From positions 1-26,893 of the IMG/VR virus record IMGVR_UViG_3300046722_000073: a DNA stretch of 26,893 nt. One strand, 5' to 3'. This document shows, piece after piece, positions 6,692 to 12,229 of the stretch. The translations under genes and the position numbers were made by a program. The notes under the pieces are model-generated. The model had not been told where the DNA came from and searched no databases. It saw only the letters and a list, made by a program, of their open reading frames with translations. Origin of the DNA: a virus. Numbering within the stretch: the first letter of the stretch is position 1; each line of letters opens with the position of its first letter.

Positions 6692-6707
6692 TGTTTCACG
6701 TGAAACA
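6692..6707. promoter_or_regulatory. Perfect parS site (ParB-binding palindrome)
   Basis: TGTTTCACGTGAAACA, the canonical 16-bp chromosomal parS palindrome, with no mismatch. It lies in a non-coding control region. No ParA or ParB gene is in the window. Chance occurrence of an exact 16-mer in 27 kb is very unlikely. Confidence 0.9.
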
Positions 6708-6714
6708 ATAAATC

Positions 6715-6723
6715 TGTGGATAA
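6715..6723 (-). promoter_or_regulatory. Perfect DnaA box
   Basis: TGTGGATAA on the + strand, which is TTATCCACA on the other. It lies 7 nt from the parS palindrome. A weaker, near-matching AATCCACAG lies at about 6761-6769, and a GCATCG/CGATGC hairpin at 6732-6747 sits between them. This suggests a replication or regulatory region that uses host factors. Confidence 0.7.
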
Positions 6724-6910
6724 GCAGGTCAGCATCGCTGACGATGCCACTACCAATAGACAATCCACAGGCTGGCTTGACCTACGGCATTAAGGCAGTT
6801 TTATCTTGCGGAGTGGGTATAGGTGCTGCGCGCGGTTCAGGTGGAGTTCGGAGCGCGCACGCGCATCCCACAGCGCCAGTGCGCGCGGTCAGTCAGCAAG
6901 GAGACTTTCG

Positions 6911-7162
6911 ATGACCAAGACTTCCCGCGCTACACTCGCTGCGATCAAGCGAGAGGCAGCCAAGCTGCGGCCACTCAGCCGAAAGAAAGTGACCTCAAAC
7001 GAGTTCGACGCCAAGCTGATACGCGGCCTTTCTCACCAGATGATGACACGGCAGCGCGGCTTCAAAGGTTCAAAGATGGGGCCAGCTTCAGCCGGTAGAA
7101 CCCTGTCTGCTGACGAGCGCGCGGCCATCGAGGCCCGCATGCGCGAGGCTGGCACCCTCTGA
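6911..7162 (+). CDS. Small basic hypothetical protein, rightward singleton
   Basis: 83 residues from an ATG at 6911 with AAGGAG 7 nt upstream. It begins MTKTSRATLAAIKREAAKL, is rich in Lys and Arg throughout, and ends ADERAAIEARMREAGTL. A basic, mostly helical protein next to parS and the DnaA box could be a DNA-binding or partition-like protein, but no motif supports that. Its opposite orientation to both neighbours marks it as an independent unit. Function unknown. Confidence 0.7.
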   Translation: MTKTSRATLAAIKREAAKLRPLSRKKVTSNEFDAKLIRGLSHQMMTRQRGFKGSKMGPASAGRTLSADERAAIEARMREAGTL

Positions 7163-7172
7163 GGGCATGGAC

Positions 7173-7211
7173 AAAAAGAAAACGCCCGCTCCGTTGTTAG
7201 CGGGACGGGCG
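7173..7211 (-). terminator. Leftward terminator after the GcrA-like gene
   Basis: A CGCCCG/CGGGCG stem (7183-7188 with 7206-7211), which can alternatively fold as CCCGCT/AGCGGG (7185-7190 with 7199-7204), is followed on the leftward strand by a TTTTCTTTTT tract. It separates the convergent 6911-7162 and 7245-7751 genes. Confidence 0.7.
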
Positions 7212-7244
7212 GGCGCTTCCTACTCTCAACAGCCACGCATGAAG

Positions 7245-7751
7245 CTAGGTGCTGAGGCTAGTCCGGTGCGGGTTCAGCAATCTTAAAGGCGCGGCCGGGT
7301 GGCTGGCAAGCGCCCTGTGGGTCGAGCAGTAGCTGCTGTCGTCGTCCTTCTGGCAGCCGCAGAAGCCGCCCGTCACAGGCCAACGGCAATGCTCTGTTTC
7401 GAGGTCCATGAAGGTGACCGGGGCGATGCCCTCGAGCGCGTTCCAGATCGCCTCGGGCGGCGGTGCCTGTGGCGGCTTCGGGGCGGATTTCTCCTTGCGG
7501 CGTGGCGGCATGGGCGGGGCCTCCGGTTTGGACGCGAGCGGCTTTTGCGGGCGCGGTCGGCACTTGGCGGGCTGCCAAGACCGATGGCTCGACAGCTTCA
7601 GCCGCCAGATGCGGCCGATCACGGAGTTCTTGGTGCGGCCAAGGCGGTCAGCAATCAGCCCGGTGGACAGCTTGCGCAGCCACTTGGCGATCATCGCGTC
7701 CTCCTCTGGCGTCCAAGCCTTCTTAGGTAGGCGGGGCTTGGACCGTGGCAT
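7245..7751 (-). CDS. GcrA-family cell-cycle regulator homologue
   Basis: 168 residues from an ATG at 7749-7751, overlapping the XRE gene by 29 nt. Residues about 13-55 (WTPEEDAMIAKWL, GLIADRLGRTKNSVIGRI, RLKLSSH) form the GcrA-type helix-turn-helix. A long Pro/Lys linker leads to a C-terminal module with TEHCRWPVTGGFCGC and SSYCSTHRAL, the GcrA signature CRWP...FCG...YC-x-x-H. In Caulobacter, GcrA binds sigma70 RNA polymerase at CcrM-methylated GANTC promoters. Phage copies may redirect host or phage transcription. Family assignment is firm; target genes are unknown. Confidence 0.85.
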   Translation of the reverse strand: MPRSKPRLPKKAWTPEEDAMIAKWLRKLSTGLIADRLGRTKNSVIGRIWRLKLSSHRSWQPAKCRPRPQKPLASKPEAPPMPPRRKEKSAPKPPQAPPPEAIWNALEGIAPVTFMDLETEHCRWPVTGGFCGCQKDDDSSYCSTHRALASHPAAPLRLLNPHRTSLST

Positions 7752-7950
7752 GGGCGATTGTTTCCATCGACAGCTTGGTGGTGTCGGCCAGCCGGGTGAG
7801 CAGCCCCACGGACGGGTTCTTGCTGCGGTTCTCGATGTCACTCAGGTGCGGCGCTGAGGCCTTCACCTTCTTGCCCAAGGCGGCCAGCGACATGCGGCCG
7901 TTCTCGAAGCGCCAGCGCGTCAGCGGGTGAATAGGTTTCTTCTTCGCCAT
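7723..7950 (-). CDS. XRE-family helix-turn-helix regulator
   Basis: 75 residues from an ATG at 7948-7950 with AAGGAG upstream. The fold is a single Cro/CI-type HTH (about residues 10-65): LTRWRFENGRMSLAALGKKV, SAPHLSDIENRSKNPS, VGLLTRLADTTKLSM. Such proteins bind palindromic operators. Its own promoter carries copy D of the recurrent TTAGC motif, so autoregulation and control of sites A-C is a natural inference. It is translationally overlapped by the GcrA-like gene. Confidence 0.85.
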   Translation of the reverse strand: MAKKKPIHPLTRWRFENGRMSLAALGKKVKASAPHLSDIENRSKNPSVGLLTRLADTTKLSMETIAHATVQAPPT

Positions 7951-7965
7951 GTTTCAGTCTCCTTG

Positions 7966-7989
7966 TGCAAACGTATTTAGCAGAAGGGC
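7966..7989 (-). promoter_or_regulatory. Recurrent motif, site D (upstream of the XRE gene)
   Basis: + strand: TGCAAACG, then TATTTAGC, then AGAAGGGC. This is the most degenerate of the four copies but keeps the TGC...TTAGC order and spacing. It lies 16 nt before the XRE start codon. Confidence 0.45.
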
Positions 7990-8059
7990 CGCCCCCGTTC
8001 AAGGAAGCGGCCCCGTCGCCTGTGCCCCGCCCTCTGGGCGAGAGGTCAGGCGTCTATGT

Positions 8060-8575
8060 TCATGCGTTCTCCGTGATCTGTTCGAGTGCGATCTTCCACA
8101 GTGTCGGGTCGCCCGCCTTCAGGATGTCGAGCAGCGGGCGCTTCTCGGCCAAGTACACCTTGGCGAAGTCGGGGTCGTAGAACTCGATGGTCGAGGTGTT
8201 GTCGATGATGTCGGCCAGCTTGATGGTCATGGCGGCCGGTGAGGCCTTCGCCAAGTGCGCGCTGTTGAGCGCCCATCTTTTGGCGCGGTCGATGTCGGTC
8301 GAGGGGTTGGTGACCTGCCGCACCAGTTCAGCCACGCCCGTGCCGAACTGGTTGATCAGTTGGCCGTAGGTGACGTCGGTGTCCTCGAGGATGTCGTGCA
8401 GGTGGGCGGCCGCGATCACGATGGGGTCGCCGGTCGCCATCGACACCAGCCGCGCCACCTGTGCGGTGTGCAGCCAGTAGGGTGCGCCCGTGTAGTCGCG
8501 CTTCTGGTCGGCGTGCTTCAACCGGGCGAAGTCGCGTGCCCGGTTGATCAGGATGTTGCTGAGGTTCTTTTTCAT
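8060..8575 (-). CDS. Small alarmone hydrolase-like HD protein (SpoT/MESH1 type)
   Basis: 171 residues. Motifs of the RelA/SpoT hydrolase domain appear in order: KHADQKRDYTGAPYWLH (His36), AAHLHDILEDTD (His60-Asp61, Glu64-Asp65), FGTGVAELVRQVTN, and KLADIIDNTS (Asp122, Asn126). The 24-residue spacing His36-His60 equals that of bifunctional Rel enzymes. All Mn-binding residues are present. No synthetase domain follows, so it is a stand-alone hydrolase. The family removes the 3'-pyrophosphate of ppGpp or related alarmones. It has its own ribosome site (AGGA) and operator-like motif A, and is followed on its 3' side by GC-rich hairpins (7986-8040). Confidence 0.85.
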   Translation of the reverse strand: MKKNLSNILINRARDFARLKHADQKRDYTGAPYWLHTAQVARLVSMATGDPIVIAAAHLHDILEDTDVTYGQLINQFGTGVAELVRQVTNPSTDIDRAKRWALNSAHLAKASPAAMTIKLADIIDNTSTIEFYDPDFAKVYLAEKRPLLDILKAGDPTLWKIALEQITENA

Positions 8576-8592
8576 CGTCCTATTCTACCAAC

Positions 8593-8617
8593 TGCGTAGG
8601 GTATTAGCAAGGGGCTA
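8593..8617 (-). promoter_or_regulatory. Recurrent motif, site A (upstream of the HD gene)
   Basis: + strand: TGCGTAGGG, TATTAGC, AAGGGGCTA. The inner TAGC-AAGGG-GCTA is an imperfect inverted repeat. It overlaps the stop codon of the 8615-8800 gene and lies 17 nt before the HD start codon. On the leftward strand it reads TGCTAATAC. Confidence 0.55.
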
Positions 8618-8800
8618 CTTGCGGTAGCGACCCAGAAGCACACCGCCGCCGAACCTGTCCCACTCCTGTCCGCAGCCATACGGCGACCCACCCGCCTTCT
8701 GGCATTGCGAAATGAAGTCAGACCGGCCGCTTGGCTGCGCGGCGACGAGCGCCGCGCCAGCCATCAGGCCTATCAGGAAGACAACTGCCAACTTTGTCAT
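8615..8800 (-). CDS. Small secreted or membrane-anchored protein
   Basis: 61 residues from an ATG at 8798-8800 with GGAGG upstream. The N-terminus MTKLAVVFLIGLMAGAALVAAQ looks like a signal peptide or anchor. The mature part holds two Cys (ISQCQKAGG, YGCGQEW) that could form a disulphide, and ends in GRYRK. The ATG overlaps the stop of the upstream gene (ATGA). Function unknown; periplasmic location is inferred. Confidence 0.7.
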   Translation of the reverse strand: MTKLAVVFLIGLMAGAALVAAQPSGRSDFISQCQKAGGSPYGCGQEWDRFGGGVLLGRYRK

Positions 8801-8994
8801 GCGATCATGCCTCCGTCCTTCTTGGCCTCGTCCATCAGGGCGACCGCCAGTTCGCGCGGCGTCCAGCCGAAGGCCTTCTCGGCCTCCTGCATGCGCCCCG
8901 CAGGGAACAGGCCGAAGCGGACCCCGGCCTTCTCGTTGTCGTCCATCGTCGGCCACACCAAGGCGGCCCATGCTTGCAGCGGTGTCTCTGTCAT
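8797..8994 (-). CDS. Small hypothetical protein with a conserved-looking helix
   Basis: 65 residues beginning MTETPLQAWAALVWPTM, followed by DDNEKAGVRFGLFPAGRM and EAEKAFGWTPRELAVALMD. Coding overlaps by ATGA with both neighbours, so it is one of a translationally coupled set. The pattern of helices suggests a folded small protein. No family recognised. Confidence 0.7.
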   Translation of the reverse strand: MTETPLQAWAALVWPTMDDNEKAGVRFGLFPAGRMQEAEKAFGWTPRELAVALMDEAKKDGGMIA

Positions 8995-9227
8995 GCGGTC
9001 ACCTTTTCGGGTTGGAGGCTGGCGGCACTGACCAGCCCGATGAACACCCCGGTGTCGGGGGTTTCGAGGAAGTAGTGCCCCATCGTGCCTTGCTTGGGGC
9101 AGCCGTAGGGCGACTTCTTCATCACCCGCACCAGCGTGCCGCGCGGGATTTTGGGGGCGTTCTTCGGATCGAACCGCTCCCACCCGGCGGGCTGGTAGTC
9201 GTAAATCCGGCCCTTGATCACAGACAT
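8991..9227 (-). CDS. Small hypothetical protein, beta-rich
   Basis: 78 residues from an ATG at 9225-9227 with AGGAGG 7 nt upstream. It reads MSVIKGRIYDYQPAGWERF, then IPRGTLVRVMKKSPYGCPKQ, then MGHYFLETPDTGVFIGLVS, alternating in a way that suggests a small beta-barrel. Function unknown. Its neighbours on both sides overlap it by a few bases, indicating one operon. Confidence 0.7.
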   Translation of the reverse strand: MSVIKGRIYDYQPAGWERFDPKNAPKIPRGTLVRVMKKSPYGCPKQGTMGHYFLETPDTGVFIGLVSAASLQPEKVTA

Positions 9228-9379
9228 TCATCGTCCTCCTGTTCGCGTTGCGGGAAGTCGTAGTCGGGGTCGGAGCCGTAGTCGTCGGCACCGATGTCCC
9301 ACCCGTCGAAGTCGTTCTCGCCCAAGGCGCGCACCGTCTTGAGCGTCTGCTTCAATCGGGTTTCTCCGGGTCCTGTCAT
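9218..9379 (-). CDS. Small acidic hypothetical protein
   Basis: 53 residues from an ATG at 9377-9379 that overlaps the previous stop (TGATG). It begins MTGPGETRLKQTLKTVRAL and becomes strongly acidic: DGWDIGADDYGSDPDYDF, ending in EQEDDECL. Small acidic phage proteins can mimic DNA or bind host proteins, but nothing here proves this. Ribosome binding is probably by coupling. Confidence 0.6.
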   Translation of the reverse strand: MTGPGETRLKQTLKTVRALGENDFDGWDIGADDYGSDPDYDFPQREQEDDECL

Positions 9380-9603
9380 CAGATGTACCCGGCCGCTTTG
9401 AGTTCGTTGTAGATGTCGACCGCAGCCGCCTTCCAAGCCTCGCCGTTGATGAAGGCGTTCTCTCCGAAGTCCGGGGCCGGGGCGAAGGCCTGTGCCTTGG
9501 AGGCCTTGCACAGCACGTCCATGATCCAGACCTGCTTCATGGGGCTGCCGTACTCCATGATCTGCTTCACCACCTGTACGTTGGTCTTTTTCGCTTTCTT
9601 CAT
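9379..9603 (-). CDS. Small hypothetical protein, first of a leftward operon
   Basis: 74 residues from an ATG at 9601-9603 with AAGGA upstream. The N-terminus is Lys-rich (MKKAKKTNVQVVKQIMEYGS). The rest reads MKQVWIMDVLCKASKAQAF and INGEAWKAAAVDIYNELKAA, probably helical. Operator-like motif B stands 40-65 nt upstream. It leads a tightly packed set ending at 8615. Function unknown. Confidence 0.7.
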   Translation of the reverse strand: MKKAKKTNVQVVKQIMEYGSPMKQVWIMDVLCKASKAQAFAPAPDFGENAFINGEAWKAAAVDIYNELKAAGYI

Positions 9604-9642
9604 CTGTCGTCCTTTCTGTTGGCCACGTATTGAATATGCACG

Positions 9643-9668
9643 TGCGAACGATATTAGCAAGGGGCTAA
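9643..9668 (-). promoter_or_regulatory. Recurrent motif, site B (best copy)
   Basis: + strand: TGCGAACGA, TATTAGC, AAGGGGCTAA. The core TTAGCAAGGGGCTAA is an inverted repeat of TTAGC/GCTAA around a 5-nt centre. It lies in the divergent region between the 9379-9603 and 9755-10537 genes, so it could act on both. A second inverted repeat, TGCAT/ATGCA, lies at 9670-9686. Confidence 0.6.
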
Positions 9669-9754
9669 TTGCATGACTGCTATGCAGGGGGGCTTGACCC
9701 TGATACCATCGCCGTGCAATAACCTCCGGCTTACACTCTTTGCAAGGAGAAACC

Positions 9755-10537
9755 ATGAAAAGAACTGTACTGGCGGGGCTTGCCCTGCTTGCGGGCGTGG
9801 GGTTCGCGCAAGCTGACACCTTCGACCCGCTCGACCCGTTGATCAGCTACTCCTGCACCGGGACATCCGGTGGCTGCGCGCAGAATGACAACGGCACCTT
9901 CACGCCGCTGTCAAACCTTGGCTTCGGCTGGAAGATCGCGCCCGGTCCAGCGACCGGCAATCTGACCATTGGCGTGTTCGTGCCGACCAATGAAATTAAC
10001 CTGCCGACGTTCGTGCTGCCGGGACTGACCGACAACGGCGGCTCGCTGTTGCTGGCGCTCAAGATCGCAGCTTTGCTCAACGCCGCAGACGGCGCGAGCA
10101 TCGCGACTTATCTGGGTCTGCCGAACGCGGGCAGCTACTCACCGACCGACAACTTCGCGAACTTGTCTGTCGGCACGCCGCTGCAAGACCCCGGCTTCAC
10201 CGGGAACTACGAGGGCTTCAAGATCACCATTCCGAACATCACGCTCGATGGTCAGGGCGGTGGCTCGACGCTGCTCAACGAGTTCCTGTTCGGTGCCAAT
10301 CTTCCGGCCGGAAGCGTGATCGTCGGCTTCTTCGAGGAACTGTCGGGACCGAACCCCGGCGGTTTCGTCGGCACGGCGGCATCCAATGACCTCGTGGTCA
10401 CGCCGCAGCTTGTCGACACCACGCCGATACCGGGTGCCATCTGGCTGTTCGGCAGCGCGCTTGCTGCCTTCGGTATGGTGACACGCCGCACTCGCAAGGC
10501 AAAATCTGCGTGGGACATTTCGCCCCGCGCGGCGTAA
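9755..10537 (+). CDS. Secreted protein with PEP-CTERM-like sorting tail
   Basis: 260 residues from an ATG at 9755 with AAGGAGA upstream. A signal peptide (MKRTVLAGLALLAGVGFAQA) is followed by a Thr/Gly/Asn-rich, beta-type mature region. Near the C-terminus stands TPIPGAIWLFGSALAAF followed by GMVTRRTRK: a Pro-motif, one hydrophobic helix and a basic cluster, as in PEP-CTERM/VPLPA-CTERM proteins sorted by exosortase. Ten extra residues follow the basic cluster. The gene is rightward, while both neighbours are leftward, and it has its own terminator, so it resembles a moron. A TTGACC at 9694-9699 may be a -35 box, but the -10 is poor. Likely displayed on the host envelope; function unknown. Confidence 0.8.
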   Translation: MKRTVLAGLALLAGVGFAQADTFDPLDPLISYSCTGTSGGCAQNDNGTFTPLSNLGFGWKIAPGPATGNLTIGVFVPTNEINLPTFVLPGLTDNGGSLLLALKIAALLNAADGASIATYLGLPNAGSYSPTDNFANLSVGTPLQDPGFTGNYEGFKITIPNITLDGQGGGSTLLNEFLFGANLPAGSVIVGFFEELSGPNPGGFVGTAASNDLVVTPQLVDTTPIPGAIWLFGSALAAFGMVTRRTRKAKSAWDISPRAA

Positions 10538-10542
10538 CCTAA

Positions 10543-10679
10543 CCCGGTGCCGTGGTCGCCAAGTCATAGGAAGTCCCAAACACTCCCAACCGACAAAGCG
10601 CCACACCCACGGCACCGGGCACCTCGCATCGTCGGAGAGGGCGGTGTTCCCCACCCCAGAGACAACGGTGCGGGGTGCC
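10543..10679. ncRNA. Structured intergenic element 1 (candidate RNA)
   Basis: Two long stems lie side by side. CCCGGTGCCGTGG (10543-10555) pairs perfectly with 10607-10619 (13 bp, 51-nt loop). GGCACCTCGCA (10618-10628) pairs with TGCGGGGTGCC (10669-10679) with one G-U. The second loop contains GGGCGGTGTTCC and AGAGACAAC, phrases also found in element 2 at 17177-17276. A terminator follows directly. It may be a 3' UTR or a processed small RNA of the PEP-CTERM-like gene; function unknown. Confidence 0.5.
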
Positions 10680-10685
10680 ATGAAA

Positions 10686-10712
10686 AAAGCCGGGGGCAAA
10701 ACCCCCGGCTTT
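10686..10712. terminator. Bidirectional terminator
   Basis: Perfect 11-bp stem AAAGCCGGGGG/CCCCCGGCTTT with a 5-nt loop. Leftward it ends in a run of six T, giving a strong terminator for the DUF932 gene. Rightward the T tract is short. It separates two convergent genes. Confidence 0.85.
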
Positions 10713-10734
10713 CCTCGTTCAGGCCTACGCTCGA

Positions 10735-11826
10735 CTAGGCGGCCTGTGCGATCTGCCGCCACTGGCTGGGTGCCAGTTCGATCACCTGCGCGCCGATGCG
10801 TTCCAGATCGGTCGCCCGGTCGTAGTCCTCGACCGACTGCGAGGCGGCCGTGATCGCGTTGTAGAGGCCGAACCGCGACAGGTCTCCGCCGCTCGCCAGT
10901 TCCTTCAGGACCGACTTGCCCTCGACCTCGCTGAGGCCGAACTGCTTGCCAGCCATCGACACCACCTTGACCAGATCGTCACTCTCGATCTTGTCGGACT
11001 GCGTGCCCTCGATCTTGCACGCCAGCGCGTCGAACTGGACCCGGTCGAAGGCCGCCCGCGTCACGTCGACAAGCTGCGCCATCGACGCGATCTGCGTCTT
11101 GCGCTTGGTGTCGTCGGTGAGCATCGTGTAGTGCGCCTCGCTCACCAGTTCGTGCCTTGCACCGACATGGTACTTCCGCACGCTGCGCTCGCTGAAGCTG
11201 GCGAGGTTCGAGCAGAAGCTGTCGAACACGCCCGTGAGCACGTTCGCTCCGCCGTAGCCGACTTCGCTGTCGCTGATGGTGATGGCCGGTGAGAGGCAGC
11301 GCACGATGTTGTGCTTGCCGTCACCGAACTTGCCACCGATGGCAGCCAGTTCGCGCGTGACCTTCTTGTCCACGCACTTGATGTACATGCGCGTGTCGGT
11401 CACTTGGCAGGACATGACATCGACGTCGAGGTCGAGCAGGACCGGCAGCAGACTGGCGGCCATGTCCTCGTACTCCATGTCGGTCCTGAACTTGTCGGAG
11501 CGCACCGCGCGCAGCTTGCTATCCTGCGTGCGGAACAGTTGCTTGGTGGCGTTCTTGCGGAACCACGTGTTGACGTTGTCGGCCAGCAGCGAGGGGTCTT
11601 CCGCCAGCATCTTGTCGTAGTAGGCCTTCGGGATTTTGGTCACCTCCGCGATCTGCGCGTGACCGATCTTGTTCACCCCGAACTCCATGTCGCCAACCGT
11701 GACCGTTGGTTCGGCCAGCGGCTGCATTTCGACGTTCTTGGTGTTGGCGATGAAGTCCTTTTTTGTCTCCGCGCGCCGTGCGATTTCGGCGGCGAACTCT
11801 TGGATGGAATGTATTCCTGCCTTCAT
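10735..11826 (-). CDS. DUF932 phage/plasmid-like protein
   Basis: 363 residues from an ATG at 11824-11826 with AGGAG upstream. Characteristic parts are VGDMEFGVNKIGHAQIAE, RAVRSDKFRTDMEYEDMA, a GGANVLTGVFDSFCSNLASF stretch, and the HVGARHELVSEAHYTML region. DUF932 proteins are common in phages and plasmids with no fixed function; they are often encoded with recombination or anti-defence genes. The gene has its own sigma70-like promoter (11915-11944) and a strong terminator, so it is an independent, probably early unit. Length fits the family. Confidence 0.8.
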   Translation of the reverse strand: MKAGIHSIQEFAAEIARRAETKKDFIANTKNVEMQPLAEPTVTVGDMEFGVNKIGHAQIAEVTKIPKAYYDKMLAEDPSLLADNVNTWFRKNATKQLFRTQDSKLRAVRSDKFRTDMEYEDMAASLLPVLLDLDVDVMSCQVTDTRMYIKCVDKKVTRELAAIGGKFGDGKHNIVRCLSPAITISDSEVGYGGANVLTGVFDSFCSNLASFSERSVRKYHVGARHELVSEAHYTMLTDDTKRKTQIASMAQLVDVTRAAFDRVQFDALACKIEGTQSDKIESDDLVKVVSMAGKQFGLSEVEGKSVLKELASGGDLSRFGLYNAITAASQSVEDYDRATDLERIGAQVIELAPSQWRQIAQAA

Positions 11827-11914
11827 AGCGTACTCCTGTGGGCGTCAGCCCGGTTCGGCCTGTCTCTGGACCGCTCCCCTCAGCATGGAGGCGCAGCCCG
11901 ACCGGCCTGAGCGC

Positions 11915-11944
11915 ATTATAGCCCACGGCTGATTTCTTTTGCAA
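11915..11944 (-). promoter_or_regulatory. Leftward sigma70-type promoter for the DUF932 gene
   Basis: On the leftward strand TTGCAA (11939-11944), 18-nt spacer, TATAAT (11915-11920). The -10 is perfect. It is arranged back to back with the rightward promoter at 11963-11992. Confidence 0.7.
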
Positions 11945-11949
11945 GGGAT

Positions 11950-11958
11950 TTATCCACA
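11950..11958 (+). promoter_or_regulatory. Perfect DnaA box between divergent promoters
   Basis: TTATCCACA, identical to the box at 6715-6723 (opposite orientation). It lies exactly between the two -35 boxes, so DnaA binding could affect both promoters. Confidence 0.65.
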
Positions 11959-11962
11959 GGGC

Positions 11963-11992
11963 TTGTAATACCCTTGGCCGTAGGCGTATAAT
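11963..11992 (+). promoter_or_regulatory. Rightward sigma70-type promoter for the early region
   Basis: TTGTAA (11963-11968), 18-nt spacer, perfect TATAAT (11987-11992). The first gene starts at 12017 with GGAGGA. It heads the 12017-13076 genes and may extend to the recombination genes if the hairpin at 13084 is leaky. Confidence 0.75.
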
Positions 11993-12016
11993 TGTGGCAT
12001 CAAAACCGGAGGACCA

Positions 12017-12229
12017 ATGGACACGTCAACCAAGCTGGAACTGAAAGACATACCCGGCATGCCGGGGCTTGTGGCCTACCAGATCACCGCTCCCACCGCC
12101 GCCGAAGTGCAAGTCACCATCACCCGCATCATGAACCGCATCAGCAACAGCGGCGGCATCGCAGAGTTCAGGAACCCCTACCGCCAAGGCAACGAGTGGT
12201 TGTCGCGCGGCTACGTCAAGGAGGGATAA
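12017..12229 (+). CDS. Small hypothetical protein, first early gene
   Basis: 70 residues from an ATG at 12017 with GGAGGA 4 nt before it. It reads MDTSTKLELKDIPGMPGL, then VAYQITAPTAAEVQVTITRI and NPYRQGNEWLSRGYVKEG, a compact alpha/beta pattern. It is the first gene after a strong promoter and ends one base before the next ATG (TAAATG). Being first to be expressed, it may act on the host, but no motif shows how. Confidence 0.75.
   Translation: MDTSTKLELKDIPGMPGLVAYQITAPTAAEVQVTITRIMNRISNSGGIAEFRNPYRQGNEWLSRGYVKEG

Noticed and set aside
6691-6711. ATG...TAA reading MFHVKQ over the parS site
   Set aside because: A six-codon frame that follows automatically from the parS palindrome; no ribosome site.
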